A stretch of 64,000 nt of DNA, from the NCBI GenBank assembly GCA_021292105.1, contig CM037860.1:9628698-9692697 (forward strand), written 5' to 3'. The position numbers were made by a program, and so were the translations under genes. The notes below the pieces were generated by a model, which was given only the letters and a program-made list of their open reading frames with translations, was not told the DNA's origin and made no database searches. Within the stretch, counting starts at the first letter, position 1. Each line of letters starts with the position of its first letter. Source of the DNA: Anadara kagoshimensis (lineage: Eukaryota > Mollusca > Bivalvia > Arcoida > Arcidae). Shown here piece by piece: positions 25,386 to 36,900 of the stretch.

Positions 25386-26384
25386 ATCAACCAAATGTGG
25401 AATCTCAAAAATTTTGAAGAATTACTTGAACATCTTGCTTCTAATACTTTATCTCATGTAGAAAGTATAAAAACGTTTCATTTTTCTACATTATACACCA
25501 CTATCCTTCATTTTTAAATTGAAAGAACGTCTTAAAGAAATCATTCACAAGTCATTCTTTTACAAATACTGTAAGCCAAGATAAAATATCTGGTGCTGAA
25601 CAGGGGTTGTGGTTATTTTGTCAAGCATCATACGGAGATTCCAAACAAAAATATACATGTACATCAACAAAATTTTGGAGTTTTTGATAGATAACATATT
25701 TGTTGTGTTTGGTAATATAGTCTTTCAGCAAACAATCGGAATACCAATGGGTACAAACTGTGACCATTGTTTGCTGATTTGTTTATGAAGCAAAATTTAT
25801 GCAGAACCTTGTTAAATATGGAGAGAAGACTCGTCAAAGCTTTTAACTCCACATACATATATATAGATGACGTTCTTTCTCTTAACAATCGTAAATTTGG
25901 AGATTATGTAATGTCATCTATCCCAGTGAGCTTGAAAATAAAAGACACGACTGATTCCTCAAGTTCTACTTCATATTTAGACTTATACCTGAATTATGAC
26001 GCACAGGAAAGGCTACATTTGAAACTTTATGACACGCGTGATAACTTCAATTTTTCTATTGTCAACTTTGCTTTTCTATGCAGCAATATACCCGCTTCTC
26101 CTTCTTATGGTGTATTTGTTTCCCAATTAATACGCTATGGTACAGCTTGTACCACTATAGGGGCTTGGTACAACGAAGTGGGCTGTTTGCAAATAAATTG
26201 TTGTCACAGGGATACAGCAAGCCTAGGCTTACCAAGACCCTCAAAAGTTGTTTTGGTCGGAATCACAATATTATGTTATTATGTTGATAAGTGTGGTGTC
26301 TCTGTATCCGCACATAGTTTCGTGTTCCTTTCGTTTTCAATTTTAAATAAAAATTGCATCACTGACGGAGGTCCACGTGTTTGA
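25386..26384 (+). pseudogene. Reverse-transcriptase relic with YIDD motif (Penelope-like?)
   Basis: In several frames: FHFSTLYTTIPH near 25475, then FLIDNIFVVFGNIVFQQ, TIGIPMGTNC near 25740, a frameshift, LFADLFM, FNSTYIYIDDVLSLNNRKFG near 25845, IKDTTDSSSSTSYLDLYLNY, YDTRDNFNFSIVNFAFLCSN and YGVFVSQLIRYGTAC near 26120. The YIDD is the catalytic RT signature and PMGTN..ADLF precedes it. After 26170 the frame shifts again. This is the longest of the RT fragments here. I recognise the protein type from many invertebrate genomes but cannot fix the clade; Penelope-like is my best guess. Confidence 0.7.
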
Positions 26385-26700
26385 CTTGATTTGCCAGTTT
26401 CAAATTTTACTTTGCTTTGGGATTGTGGTTTGGAAAGGGATTGGCATGATTTTAATAGAAATTCATCTATAGCTTATTGTTTGATGAGTCTTCTATCTAG
26501 ATTTAACGAGGTTCTGCACAAAATGTGTTTCATACGTTTGTGCCCATTGCTATACCGATTGTTTGTTAAATAAATATATTTACAAACAGCAAATAATTAT
26601 GTTGTTTATCATATTAGGATCTTCTAGAGTGTGATTCTTATATAATGGATTGGGGCACTGCAAGATTTAGTCCCCTCGGAGATCGAGGCTTCACATGTTG

Positions 26701-28095
26701 AAAACACAAACTGTCCCTACGTAAAGATATAGACATTTGTATGACTAAACATTACAATTGCATGTCATTGACAACCGTATGTAAAAATATCAACACACAT
26801 AATGCAGAATTTATAAAATAAGCATTATATTATCATTTTCAATAAAGTATATCAAATTCATACACGTCTTAGATACCGACGGATACAGTACACTGACACT
26901 TTCGCTATGATGTTTGATCCTTTTAATTAAAAAAATCCTGCATTCTTGCTTCATTTGCGGGTATGGTTCAGCCGAGAAATATCATGAAACACGCATACAT
27001 ACACTTGTTTTTATTATTTAATGCATCTATAGATGTGTTACTAATGTCAGAAAACATTTCTTTTGTAACCTTTTTAAAAAATCTTTGTAAATTTTAATTG
27101 ACAATACAGAAATAAAGATCCTCTGTAGCAAGACTATTTGCTGTGAAGAATGATCCAAAATATAATTAAACACAAGCAATCACACATCCAAAAGCAAAGA
27201 AAAAACTTTGAAACACTTTGAAAATTAGCAAATAAAGTTAACACGTGAACCAGGGACGCAAGGTCGGTGTGAGGAAGTAAGCGCCTTCTGTTTACCTAGC
27301 TACGCTGAAACGTTTATATTTTGGTTGAGTTTTCAAGCAAAAATATCTTGTCGTGGTGCGAATTAAAATTCACAATTCATTTTTCCCAAACGGTTGTAAA
27401 GATTAAGTAACATATCAAGTATAGTTCAAATTAAAAAAAACAAAAACCAACTGCTTTTATATGAATTTATTATGGGATTTCTCCTACTTTAACTTGTACT
27501 GTTGCATAGCAAAGTGTTGTCTAATGCAATATACAGCTTTTTAAGCTAATATAAATAATATAAATTATTGCTCCACTTCCAATATGTAAATTAAAATTAA
27601 AAGCGAAATACAAAAACAGAAATAATAACAAAAGTTGAAAGTTGTATAGAACAAACATAGGTAAAGTATAAAAAGCTTGAATATAAAAAGCCAGAACAAT
27701 AAACTTTTAGAAAACATAAGACGTAGTTAGACCACGTATTAAAAATACCGACTTCTGACGAGCAATGACGTAATGATGCCTGGTATCGTTGTTTATTTTC
27801 TTACGATTTAACCAAATGTTTTTAAACGTTAACATGTTTAAGATTTAACATAACCACATATAGCAAAACCACACAAAGGACTATCCATGGCCAGATTTTA
27901 TCAGCAGTCATTTTATGAAGCGGTGCAATACACAGAAATTAAAATGTACTCGTCAGGTTCCGTTTAGTGAACGCTTATAGGAAAAACGACTGCACTTTCA
28001 GTGGTATCGCTATGCTAATGTTATCTGCTACTTTTGAATACTTGCGAAATAACACAATATATTATGATCAGAAGTTAATGGTATGGTCACAATAA
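26701..28095. other. Intergenic, no gene seen
   Basis: AT-rich, no frame that I can support. The end of the segment is the likely 3' flank of the - strand PAQR locus 1. Confidence 0.6.
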
Positions 28096-29141
28096 TCACT
28101 TTTTCTTTTTATTCTTTGACAATGTCTCAAATTCATAATCATTCCGGATTCGTTTTAACGTGAATGGTGTCAGGCACAATATTGTCACAAACGCTAAAAC
28201 AGCATATAACACAACAGATGTCAATATATGGAACAAATACGGCTTGTGAGATACAAAACGTCGCTATGATTAACAAAATCTATATTGCTGCTCTGTACTG
28301 TAAAAGTGTTGCTATGGTTACAAGAATATGAAACAACTGGTGACCTTGTCCGACAATGTCAAATTTTCCCGGCCATAGTTTTTCTGGTATGTGACTTGAA
28401 AAGAAGAAAACGGATGAAAACATGAGTAGATAAACTAAAGTGTGATGATGTAACGAAGACAAAGAACATGATGAATCATTCCAGCAGTCTAAATAACGCC
28501 TTATCACAATACATGACGTACACAATACCTGAGCACCAAACGAACACAACTGCCAGAGTTTTCTTTGGAAAGGATATGGTCGTCTGTATAACAATTTTGC
28601 CATACAACAACATATTAAACCAAAACCACTCATTATTATGTTAAATGGTAGGACTGACAATTCTAAAACGGCGTAATAATCCTTATGGCAGCTAGCATAA
28701 TATAAAAGAAAACTACTTCCTAACATATAGAATCCAATCCCGGCATAGTCTGCTTGGTAACATTTGTAATGAATGTATGGTGACTTAGAATGAATAGTAT
28801 GAGCAACTGTGCTGAAAAAACGTGTAAAACAGGCAGCATATTCCAAATCCCAGAAACACTGGAAACTGTGGGTTGTCCCTGTTGTAGTCCAGAAGACAGT
28901 CCAAAGTTTTACACAGTACAATCAAAAATGCAATTAAATGTGTCCATATATTCACGGTTTCGTTATGTATTTGAAAAACACTGATTAAGTAGTATTTTAA
29001 GGACTGGTTTGGAATCCTATATCCGGTTAAAACTCCTGGCTCTCTGAATAATATCGGCACCTCTTCAGCTTTGATCGTCATTTGATAATGTCCGGCTTTA
29101 CGGATTTTCTCTATATATTGTAAAATACTGCGGCCCAACAT
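28096..29141 (-). pseudogene. PAQR-family (membrane progestin receptor-like) locus 1, frame-broken
   Basis: The start ATG is at 29141-29139, 20 bases after a good acceptor (GTTTTGTTTTCAG). The first segment reads FREPGVLTGYRIPNQSLKYY, HNETVNIWTHLI and GFGICCLFYTFF; the frame then changes at a six-T run (28815-28820 on +). Dropping one T joins it to STVAHTIHSKSPYIHY, ADYAGIG, RRPYPFQRK and PEKLWPGKFDIVGQGHQLFH. A TAG follows at 28282-28280. Beyond it, in another frame, comes a plausible last helix and basic tail (KPYLFHILTSVVLYAVLAF.. to NKKKK-stop at 28098-28096), so two more shifts are needed. Restored length would be about 347 residues, normal for the family. The SxxxH, D and final HxxxH signature of PAQR/CREST proteins is present. 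It could be a young pseudogene, or a gene with assembly indels. Confidence 0.7.
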
Positions 29142-29161
29142 CTTTGTTTTTGCCAGTTTTC

Positions 29162-29308
29162 CTGAAAACAAAACAATAGAGATCGTCAAATTAATTCAGA
29201 TTCATAATGAAATAATAAAATACAATCTAATAATGCCGAACAACTTCTGATTAAATTGTATCACATAATTGGTTAAATTTAGGTTCTTTTTATCAAATAA
29301 TAATAATA
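29162..29308 (-). other. Putative 5' intron sequence of PAQR locus 1
   Basis: On the - strand a pyrimidine-rich tract and CAG (to 29162) precede the coding exon, so the locus has at least one upstream, probably untranslated, exon that I cannot place. The 4.2 kb transposon begins within 150 bp upstream and would lie inside this intron. Confidence 0.45.
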
Positions 29309-30099
29309 CACTGTGGTACAGCGTACACGGGATATTAAAGCATAAAGTGAGCAAAACAGCCAGTGTAAACAACACCAGCGGGAGTCGAAAGCCGATTTTT
29401 GACTTATCTGTTCATTTTAACATGTGATGGTGTATTGGGGCATCAATCGGACACATAAACGTTTCTATTGAAATAGGTAACTGCATCAGATACACTGTTT
29501 AAACTTTAAAACAAATTGATAAAGCGCAAGTGCTCACCTGTGATTTTGCCGTGGTCGGGAGTTTCTGTTCAATATTTCAATTTTCACTTCTTGATTAAAA
29601 ATTCTGAAGCGTACAATTCCTCTAGGATGCTAAGAACTACATGTCGACCAAATTTCAGCTCAATGTATTGCGAAATAAAGGAGCAGGAGACGTTGAAAGA
29701 TCGACGTGGTGTACTGGGAATTGATTCTCATCACCGGTTTAGTGTACTGGGAATTGCAAAATTACGGTTACCGGGAATCGTGTATAACATTATTTTCAAG
29801 TCCCAATTTTTAAAGAAATTGGGGATTGCGAATGTATGATACAGTTTGTATGCATGGTGCATACAATAATAAATAAGTTTCACTGTGCAAGTTTATATTA
29901 GGTGTTCATAGTAAAGGCTCTAACCTTGATTTCAAAATTGAATTAGGTAGATCGCCAATATTAAGAGACATAGAGTGATTCCATAGTTTCATTAAAATGT
30001 TTAACACTTAAGGATATCCAAACTAATATGGTATCCACACTAGGAAAATATGACCTTCGAATTTAAAAGTAAAAATGTGGGTTGTGGGATTTAAACGCA

Positions 30100-30345
30100 A
30101 CAGAAAGGCCCTTGTTCTAGAAGGTCTGTCATTGATGCAACCCCAGAAAAGGTCAATAAAGTTTATGATATTGTTACGACTGACAAGCGAGTTACAGAAT
30201 GGTATGTAGCTAGTTGGCATTTCACAGGGAATACATGTATTACATTTAATTCTGACAGAAAATCTTGCAATGAGAAATGCTTTCAGTTGGGTACCAACTT
30301 ACCAAGGCATCTGACAATTGGTCAGAAGCACATCAAGTGCACTTT
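30100..30345 (+). pseudogene. Mariner-type transposase relic, N-terminal part
   Basis: One frame reads GRSVIDATPEKVNKVYDIV and TTDKRVTEW, matching the first helix-turn-helix region of mariner transposases (pattern GRP..T.E.I.K....V..D.RV). About 120 bp on, MRNAFSWVPTYQ resembles the LGM.K..ARWVP segment. There are frameshifts between, and after 30350 the match is lost. Confidence 0.5.
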
Positions 30346-31033
30346 GTTGTGTGCTTTTTTAGAGATAAGTTACTATGTATTAAACGTGGGTTTATCAATT
30401 CACCCCAGTGGCCAAAGTTTACACTTGGTCACCCTGAAAAAAGACCAATACTGTTACATCAGCTGGAGAGGGTATGACCTCGGCTTCCAGTGATGCTGAT
30501 CATAATCTGGTGGTAGGTTATCTCCAAAAGGGACAAACAATCAATGACACATACTATTCATCACTTATGATGCAGTTACGGAAAATTATTAAATTCAAAA
30601 AATGACGGAAAGCTCAGTAAAGATGTGCTGTTCCGCTAAAAGTAGCCTATTTAAATCAGACAAATCTTAGGAAATAATAGTGAAACTGCAGCCAGTTGGT
30701 GCTTGGTATATGTGTAATACCTTATTTTTATTATTATTAGTACTTGTTATTGTCTATAGAATGATTAAAAATTGTCGATTCAAGGTAAAATATATCACGT
30801 TTTAAACAGCATCACTTATGAGTGGTCGGAATTGTGCACCGGTAACAGGTTGCATGTACATAGAACATACTGGCTTCAATAAACAAGCTGTTCTTATTTA
30901 GAGGTGGTCTTTACGTTAATGCCACTAGACTCAAAAAACAATATAGGCATTATAGAAAATTGTATGTAGAATGTGTAGAGTTTTTTATATCTCATTTTAC
31001 GAGCGACCATCCTAGTATCCCATTTCGATTGAG

Positions 31034-31397
31034 AGGCCGCGGTTGCCTAATGAATAAGACATCAGTCTACAAAACAAATCCAGGGTCTCTCACGCTGTGT
31101 GTTCGAGTCCCACTCAGACCACATGCGGGAAAGTGATTTTTCCTTGCCGTTGGCCTTTACTGGTTTACCTGGTATCAGTATAATGTGCCTGGGGAGTGGT
31201 ACGCTTGTCTGCGGCATACTGACTCTGTGAGCTGGCACGTTAAAGTCGCCTGAGTGCGCCCTAGTACAAAGCAGACCATAAAACACACTCGTACTTCACA
31301 TGCATACACGAACTTGTTCATAGATTAATAAAATTAATAGTTCTCGTCGCGAATAGCTGGAAAATTGCTGATGCGACGTTAACCAACCAACCAACCA
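31034..31397 (+). mobile_element. tRNA-derived SINE, about 360 bp
   Basis: The head has a box A-like GGTTGCCTAATGAATAAGAC and a box B GTGTTCGAGTCCC about 60 bp on, as in RNA polymerase III promoters. The 3' part has GCTGGAAAATTGCTGATGCG and ACGTTAACC, a conserved 3' module of molluscan SINEs, ending in an ACCA simple-repeat tail. It sits inside the 4.2 kb transposon, splitting its transposase remnants. Confidence 0.75.
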
Positions 31398-31789
31398 TTT
31401 CCGATTGTCCGACACGGCCCTTATTTTTGCGCCTTGTTTCAATACATGTTTTATACCCGGATACAACATTACACGCGTATCGAGGTTCAGTATAGTTTTA
31501 GGCACTTTTTTGCAGAGCGTAACGGGATACATATTTTTGAGTTGCACATCCGATATTAAGGAATTAAAAAAAATGTATATAATATTTTACCAAGTGCATT
31601 ATTTCTGAAATGTTATGGTTATGATAAACTAACAGGCCAAAAATGGCAGTGTCTAAAAACTGGAAATTTTGAATACATGTAGATGAAATTTGAGCTTTCA
31701 TCGTGGATTTGCAGAAAATCGAATCGGTTGACATTAGGATTTTTTCTATATTATTTGATAAAACTATATTTGCTTTCTGAACACATTAA

Positions 31790-32420
31790 TTTAAAAAAAA
31801 TCTATCGAGCGGATTTTTGAGAACCAAAGCATCAGTATACGGCGCCTTGTTGAAGCGTTTATGTCAAAAGATGATTTTCTTTGCGTTAAAGACAATAAAG
31901 CACAGAGTCGTCAGTGGATAGGGCCTGGGTCCCCTAGGCCAAAGAAGGTTAAAAAGCATTAGTCTACTGGCAAGGTGATGACCACAGTATTTTGGGACGC
32001 AAAAGGTGTTATTGTGTGTGACTTTTAACCAAAGAGAAGTACAATGATAACTGGAATGCACTATGCAAACTTGCTAGACCACACGAGAACTGATATCTGT
32101 GAAACCGCCGCAACAGGACAAAGCAAGAGTACACAGTTGCAAAGTTACAATGAAGGCTGTGGGGCGAAATACCACCATCTGCCTAGCTCGTAGCGACTTC
32201 TTCTTTTCCCAAATTGAAAAATGATACCTGAGGGCGTCATTTCAGGTCTGACCAAGAAGTCATGAAGACAGTTGAGGAGTGTGTCAATGGAAATGACCCT
32301 TTCTTTTTCAGATCTGGGGTGATGGATAAGTGCATCACACTAGAGGGCACTGAATTACATTAAAAAGAAGAGGTGGATCTAATCCGGAAAAGAGGTTAAG
32401 CTGGTTTCTTATTGATTGGC
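31790..32420 (+). pseudogene. Mariner-type transposase relic, catalytic and C-terminal parts
   Basis: From about 31900 one frame reads QSRQWIGPGSPRPKKVKKH, stop, STGKVMTTVFWDAKGVIVCDF, stop, PKRSTMITGMHYANLLD, the classical mariner block with the second catalytic aspartate in FWDAKG. Further on, FFFSQIEK..YLRASFQV and KCITLEG match the C-terminal third. Many stops and shifts; inactive. Confidence 0.7.
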
Positions 32421-33589
32421 CCTCGTAAATAAAAATTCAAAATAAACATATGACACTATGAACTATGTTTAACATGTTAAAAATGAAAAAATGTGTTATA
32501 TTGTTAAAACTTTTTATTATAAATCAGTTTCAAGACGTTTGATTTTACTCTCGTCTCATTTGTGGATCTGTTTTACACCAGATACCTCCTTTCGACGACT
32601 GTCCATCTTGACCTTTGATATAAATAAGTCATATTTTAGCTGGTCGATTCGATCTAATGACATTAGGTTAAATATTTTAAAAGATTTCTCAAATTGTAAT
32701 CTTCATTTTCCTGCTCAGTTCCAAACTACAAAGTTTTTTTCTTTACTTTCACTAGTTGCATTTGCTATGACACCGTCAAACTTAAACAATTTAAGAACGG
32801 ATTATATTTTGACATTACACATAGGCCTTTGTAATGGTTTAGTAAACACTTGGATCTCTCTCAATCTACATATATCGGGGAAATGTGTGTTAAAGATGTG
32901 GTCTATGTATGTTTCATCCACATCTCGTCTATATTGCATTATTAATAATTACAGATGTTGAAGATTTTCACTAGATAATTAATTGTTTTGTTTGTCATTG
33001 AAAAACAAGTATAAATTCTATATAAATTCATTAAAACATGAAAATCGCACAGCTGGCAAGATATTTGAATCCTCAATTCCCAGTACACCTACTTCTCCTT
33101 AATTGCCAATACCCAGTACACCTTTTTGCAATTCCCAGTACACCGCATGTTATCATCCAACGTCTCCTGCTCCTTTATTTCTCAATACATTGAGCTGAAA
33201 TTTGGTCGACATGTAGTTCATAACATCCTAGAGGAATTGTACGCTTCAGAATTTTTATTTTTCAGGTGAAATTTGAAATATTGGAAAGAAACTCCCGGCG
33301 ACGGCAAAATCACAGGTGAGCCCTTGCGCTTTATCAATTTGTTTTAAAGTTTAAACAGTGTATCAGATGCAGTTAACTATTTCAATAGAATCATTTATGT
33401 GTCCGATTGATACCCCAGTACACCATCACATGTTAAAATGAACAGATAAGTCAAAAATCGGCTTTCGACTCCCGCTGGTGTTGTTTACACTGGCTGTTTT
33501 GCTCATTTTATGCTTTAATATCCCGTGTACGCTGTACCACAGTGTAATACTGGACTTAATGAATACTCAAAGCCTACCATTATGGTAGC

Positions 33590-34560
33590 TCGTACCACCA
33601 GCATCTTAAACTTAGCTTTATGGTAACTCTAACTCATATATGACGAGCATAGCAGACTTCAAGCATAAGCCTACCTTTATGGTAACTCGTATCACGAGCA
33701 TAGCAGACCTCAACCCTCCATAAGCCTACCTTTATGGTAACTCGTATCACGAGCATAGCAGACCTCAACCCTCCATAAGCCTACCTTTATGGTAACTCGT
33801 ATCACGAGCATAGCAGACCTCAACCCTCAATAAGCCTACCTTTATGGTAACTCGTATCACGAGCATAGCAGACTTCAAACCTCCATAAGCCTACCTTTAT
33901 GGTAACTCGTATCACGAGCATAGCAGACCTCAACCCTCCATAAGCCTACCTTTATGGTAACTCGTATCACGAGCATAGCAGACTTCAAGCCTCCATAAGC
34001 CTACCTTTATGGTAACTCGTATCACGAGCATAGCAGACCTCAACCCTCCATAAGCCTACCTTTATGGTAACTCGTATCACGAGCATAGCAGACCTCAACC
34101 CTCCATAAGCCTACCTTTATGGTAACTCGTATCACGAGCATAGCAGACCTCAACCCTCCATAAGCCTACCTTTATGGTAACTCGTATCACGAGCATAGCA
34201 GACCTCAACCCTCCATAAGCCTACCTTTATGGTAACTCGTATCACGAGCATAGCAGACCTCAACCCTCCATAAGCCTACCTTTATGGTAACTCGTATCAC
34301 AAGCATAGCAGACCTCAAGCCTCCATAAGCCTACCTTTATGGTAACTCGTGTCACGAGCATAGCAGACCTCAACCCTCCATAAGCAACTCATATGACGAG
34401 CATAGCAGACCTCAACCCTCCATAAGCAACTCATATGACGAGCATAGCAGACCTCAATCCTCCATAAGCAACTCATATGACGAGCATAGCAGACCTCAAC
34501 CCTCCATAAGCCTACCTTTATGGTAACTCGTATAACAGGATACAGAATACCTCAAGCCTA
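33590..34560 (+). repeat. 55-bp minisatellite
   Basis: About 13 regular copies of a 55-bp unit from roughly 33666, each with CCTACCTTTATGGTAACTCG, the small palindrome CTCGTATCACGAG and GCATAGCAGACCTCAACC, then three shortened copies (CAACTCATATGACGAGCATA) and decayed units. Copies are nearly identical, so the array is young or homogenised. It starts within 50 bp of the right end of the 4.2 kb transposon. Confidence 0.95.
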
Positions 34561-34761
34561 CGTAAGTCTACCTTTATAGCAACTCGTATTTAACAGAATA
34601 CCGATACCCCAAACCTACCTTTATGACAAGTATACGCGTTTGTCGTGTTTGTACGTACAGGAAGGATACTATCTGACATGTGCCACGGTATTTTTATTTC
34701 TCTATCCTTCCTGTGATGTTGTTTATAGTTGATAGACATCTAATAAAGAAAGATATGAATC

Positions 34762-34765
34762 TCCT

Positions 34766-34817
<52 letters not shown>
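34762..34817 (+). repeat. CT microsatellite
   Basis: A run of CT dinucleotides of about 55 bp with one interruption. Confidence 0.95.
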
Positions 34818-34818
<1 letters not shown>

Positions 34819-35627
34819 ACACTGCATTTTATTAAAACCAAACTCGAGTATAATATAAAACGCATTAACATCATTTATACATCCATAAAGCTTTGTACCC
34901 AGTGTCACCAAGTACATCTACCTGTTTTGGTTTACATAATCACCTTTGGGTCTGGTTCATCCAGGATTTATCAAAAACCTTTCTTTATTTTATAATGAAG
35001 GCAAGAACAAAATACCCGTTTGTATAGGCAAACAACATTGACCTGTCTACTTGACCTTTAGTTGGAAATATTTATATAGGAGAATCCATCCAACGTGACA
35101 AGGGTAGTGTTAGGATTTTCAGTTAAGACATAAATATTGCATGTTTCCCAAGATGTAGACAAATTGAACACATGTGTTCTCGTGATCAGATCATATCTAT
35201 AATATTTATAATAAAAGGTCAAGCGGACAGGCCAATGTTGTCTGCACATATATAAATTGTAATGCTTTGATTTATATATCGTGGAATTTAAAGAGATTTA
35301 CCTAGATTAAATGAAGTGAAGTGTAAATGTTTATTAAACGTTGACAAATGGATATCCCCTATACTTTATTTGGAAAAATAATCCGTTAAGTACACTGGTG
35401 TTTATCTTAAAGTAAACTTGCACCTTATTCTCATTAATTTAAAACACCACATTTCCACAAAGAAACGGGTATAAAATTTGTAATACAAATCACATTTGTC
35501 TGTTTCCAAATTACTAGTAAATAAATGTTATTGTTTGCGTTATGCATGTCGGTATTTGTGCACGACAATGTTTAAATACATAATGTAATGCATTATTTTA
35601 ATATAAAAACTACAAATATCAGTTCAA

Positions 35628-36184
35628 GTAACACAAAATACAAATATCTTCCGATTTGGAAATGTCATCATTTCAAGGTCTTCTATATGTGTGTTGATTC
35701 TCAATACTTATTTGTAAATATTCACAATATTGTTCTTTTGACTTTGTTGTTTAAATGCCATGCTTGTCGGCTCACGTCTGATATCGTACGTTAGTTTAGT
35801 CTATTTTATGATATACTTACACAGTAAAATTAGCTTCCCTTTAAGATGTTGTATTCTTCAGAAACTGTCACCACTTTGTCCACTATATATCCAACGATAG
35901 CCAATATACAAACATATAGACATAATTTAAAAAATTCTTCCATCATATTTTAATCGGTTAAGTTGTGTACCCGGAAGCCATCTGGTTACAAATAAATATA
36001 CCTGTTGTTAGTTGCATGGTAATCGCGACAGGTAACACAAAATACAAATATCTTCCGATTTAGAAATGTCATCATTTCAAGGTCTTCTATACGTGTGTTG
36101 ATTCTCAATACTTATATGTAAATATTCACAATATTGTTCTTTTGACTTTGTTGTTTAAATGCCATGCTTGTCGGCTCACGTCTG
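35628..36184 (+). repeat. Pair of 153-bp direct repeats
   Basis: 35628-35780 and 36032-36184 are near-identical, with equal length and a 404-bp offset, from GTAACACAAAATACAAATAT to GTCGGCTCACGTCTG; I count only a few substitutions. The first copy has an open frame that breaks in neither repeat but shows no known protein. This looks like a recent local duplication. Confidence 0.8.
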
Positions 36185-36729
36185 CCTGTTGCTAATGTAC
36201 ACAACGGTTGTCGTTATGGCACGCTACAGCCCTTGATTGTCAACCTAAGTAAAACATCAATAGTCTATTGATTACCCGCAGGTATTTAAAAACGCAAGGT
36301 AATTGCACTCACTACACCATATCGTATTATGACCTATCACCCGTGTAGTTTTTAATATTTACACATTTTAAATTTATTTTAAAGAAAAAATTGTATATTA
36401 GATCTAAATGAAATATAGTGACTTGTTATTACTGAATTGCATATATTAATAAATGTGATTTTATTAGCTGAAATTATTTTTTTTCAGTCTTACTAATTTA
36501 CAATTGGAACTCGTACATACCGGGTGGTGTTTCTGTTATTTTATATCATAAAAAAAACAAACATTGATCAGTGCAATGATAAAACACGAGGTCATCGCGG
36601 AAAGTACTTGTGGGTAATTGCAAGGTCGGATACTAAAACTCACCACCTGAAACTGAGAGTGGCTGTGCAGAAATGGGGTTTTACAGTCAAGATTCTTTCA
36701 CTTGTATCGAGGCAGTCAGTTCAGTGATG

Positions 36730-36900
36730 TTGGAGGAAACCGGAGTACACAGAGAAAAATGTCGACTTTCGACAAGCGAACTTACTGTAAACTTTGTCAT
36801 ACTATGATCTATCCCGAGTGGGTTCAAACCCAGGCGATGAGCGGTGTCACAGTGTTATCTGTAAGTGCGCGCTTACACCACTCGGCCACTGAGGTCGCTT
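36730..36900 (-). mobile_element. tRNA-derived SINE fragment
   Basis: On the - strand the head reads CAGTGGCCGAGTGGTGTAAG (box A of a Ser/Leu-like tRNA) and CTGGGTTTGAACCC (box B). The far end on + carries GGAGGAAACCGGAGTACAC and AGAGAAAA, a 3' module seen widely in invertebrate SINEs. Confidence 0.65.

Larger units (their letters stand above)
19921..26700. repeat. Cluster of fragments of one retroelement family
   Basis: A block with CCAGCAGAGATACCA..TTTTAATTTTGCA..CACTAGACGGTCG recurs at about 19930, 21295, 21605, 23620 and 25195. Fragments of a reverse-transcriptase reading frame lie at 20176-20424, 20600-20820, 24290-24500 and 25386-26380 on the + strand and 23690-23990 on the - strand. 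A tail-like block (GTCCC..CGGAGATCGAGGCT) appears at about 25040 and 26670. Element B is inserted among them. Head-to-tail partial copies are common for Penelope-like elements, which fits, but the family is a guess. Confidence 0.6.
29309..33544 (+). mobile_element. 4.2 kb DNA transposon with about 480-bp terminal inverted repeats and mariner relics
   Basis: Left end CACTGTGGTACAGCG and right end CGCTGTACCACAGTG are inverted and flanked by TA (29307-29308 and 33545-33546). The inverted similarity continues for about 480 bp on each side (29309-29785 against 33068-33544), including blocks such as GGTGTACTGGGAATT, CATGTCGACCAAATTTCAG and CCCGCTGGTGTTGTTTACAC. The interior holds mariner/Tc1-type transposase remnants and a SINE. 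The TA target and the transposase type agree. Whether the transposase belonged to this element or entered later is not settled. Confidence 0.7.

Noticed and set aside
32491..32961. 156-residue open frame inside the 4.2 kb transposon
   Set aside because: No recognisable domain and located between the transposase relic and the right inverted repeat; treated as chance.
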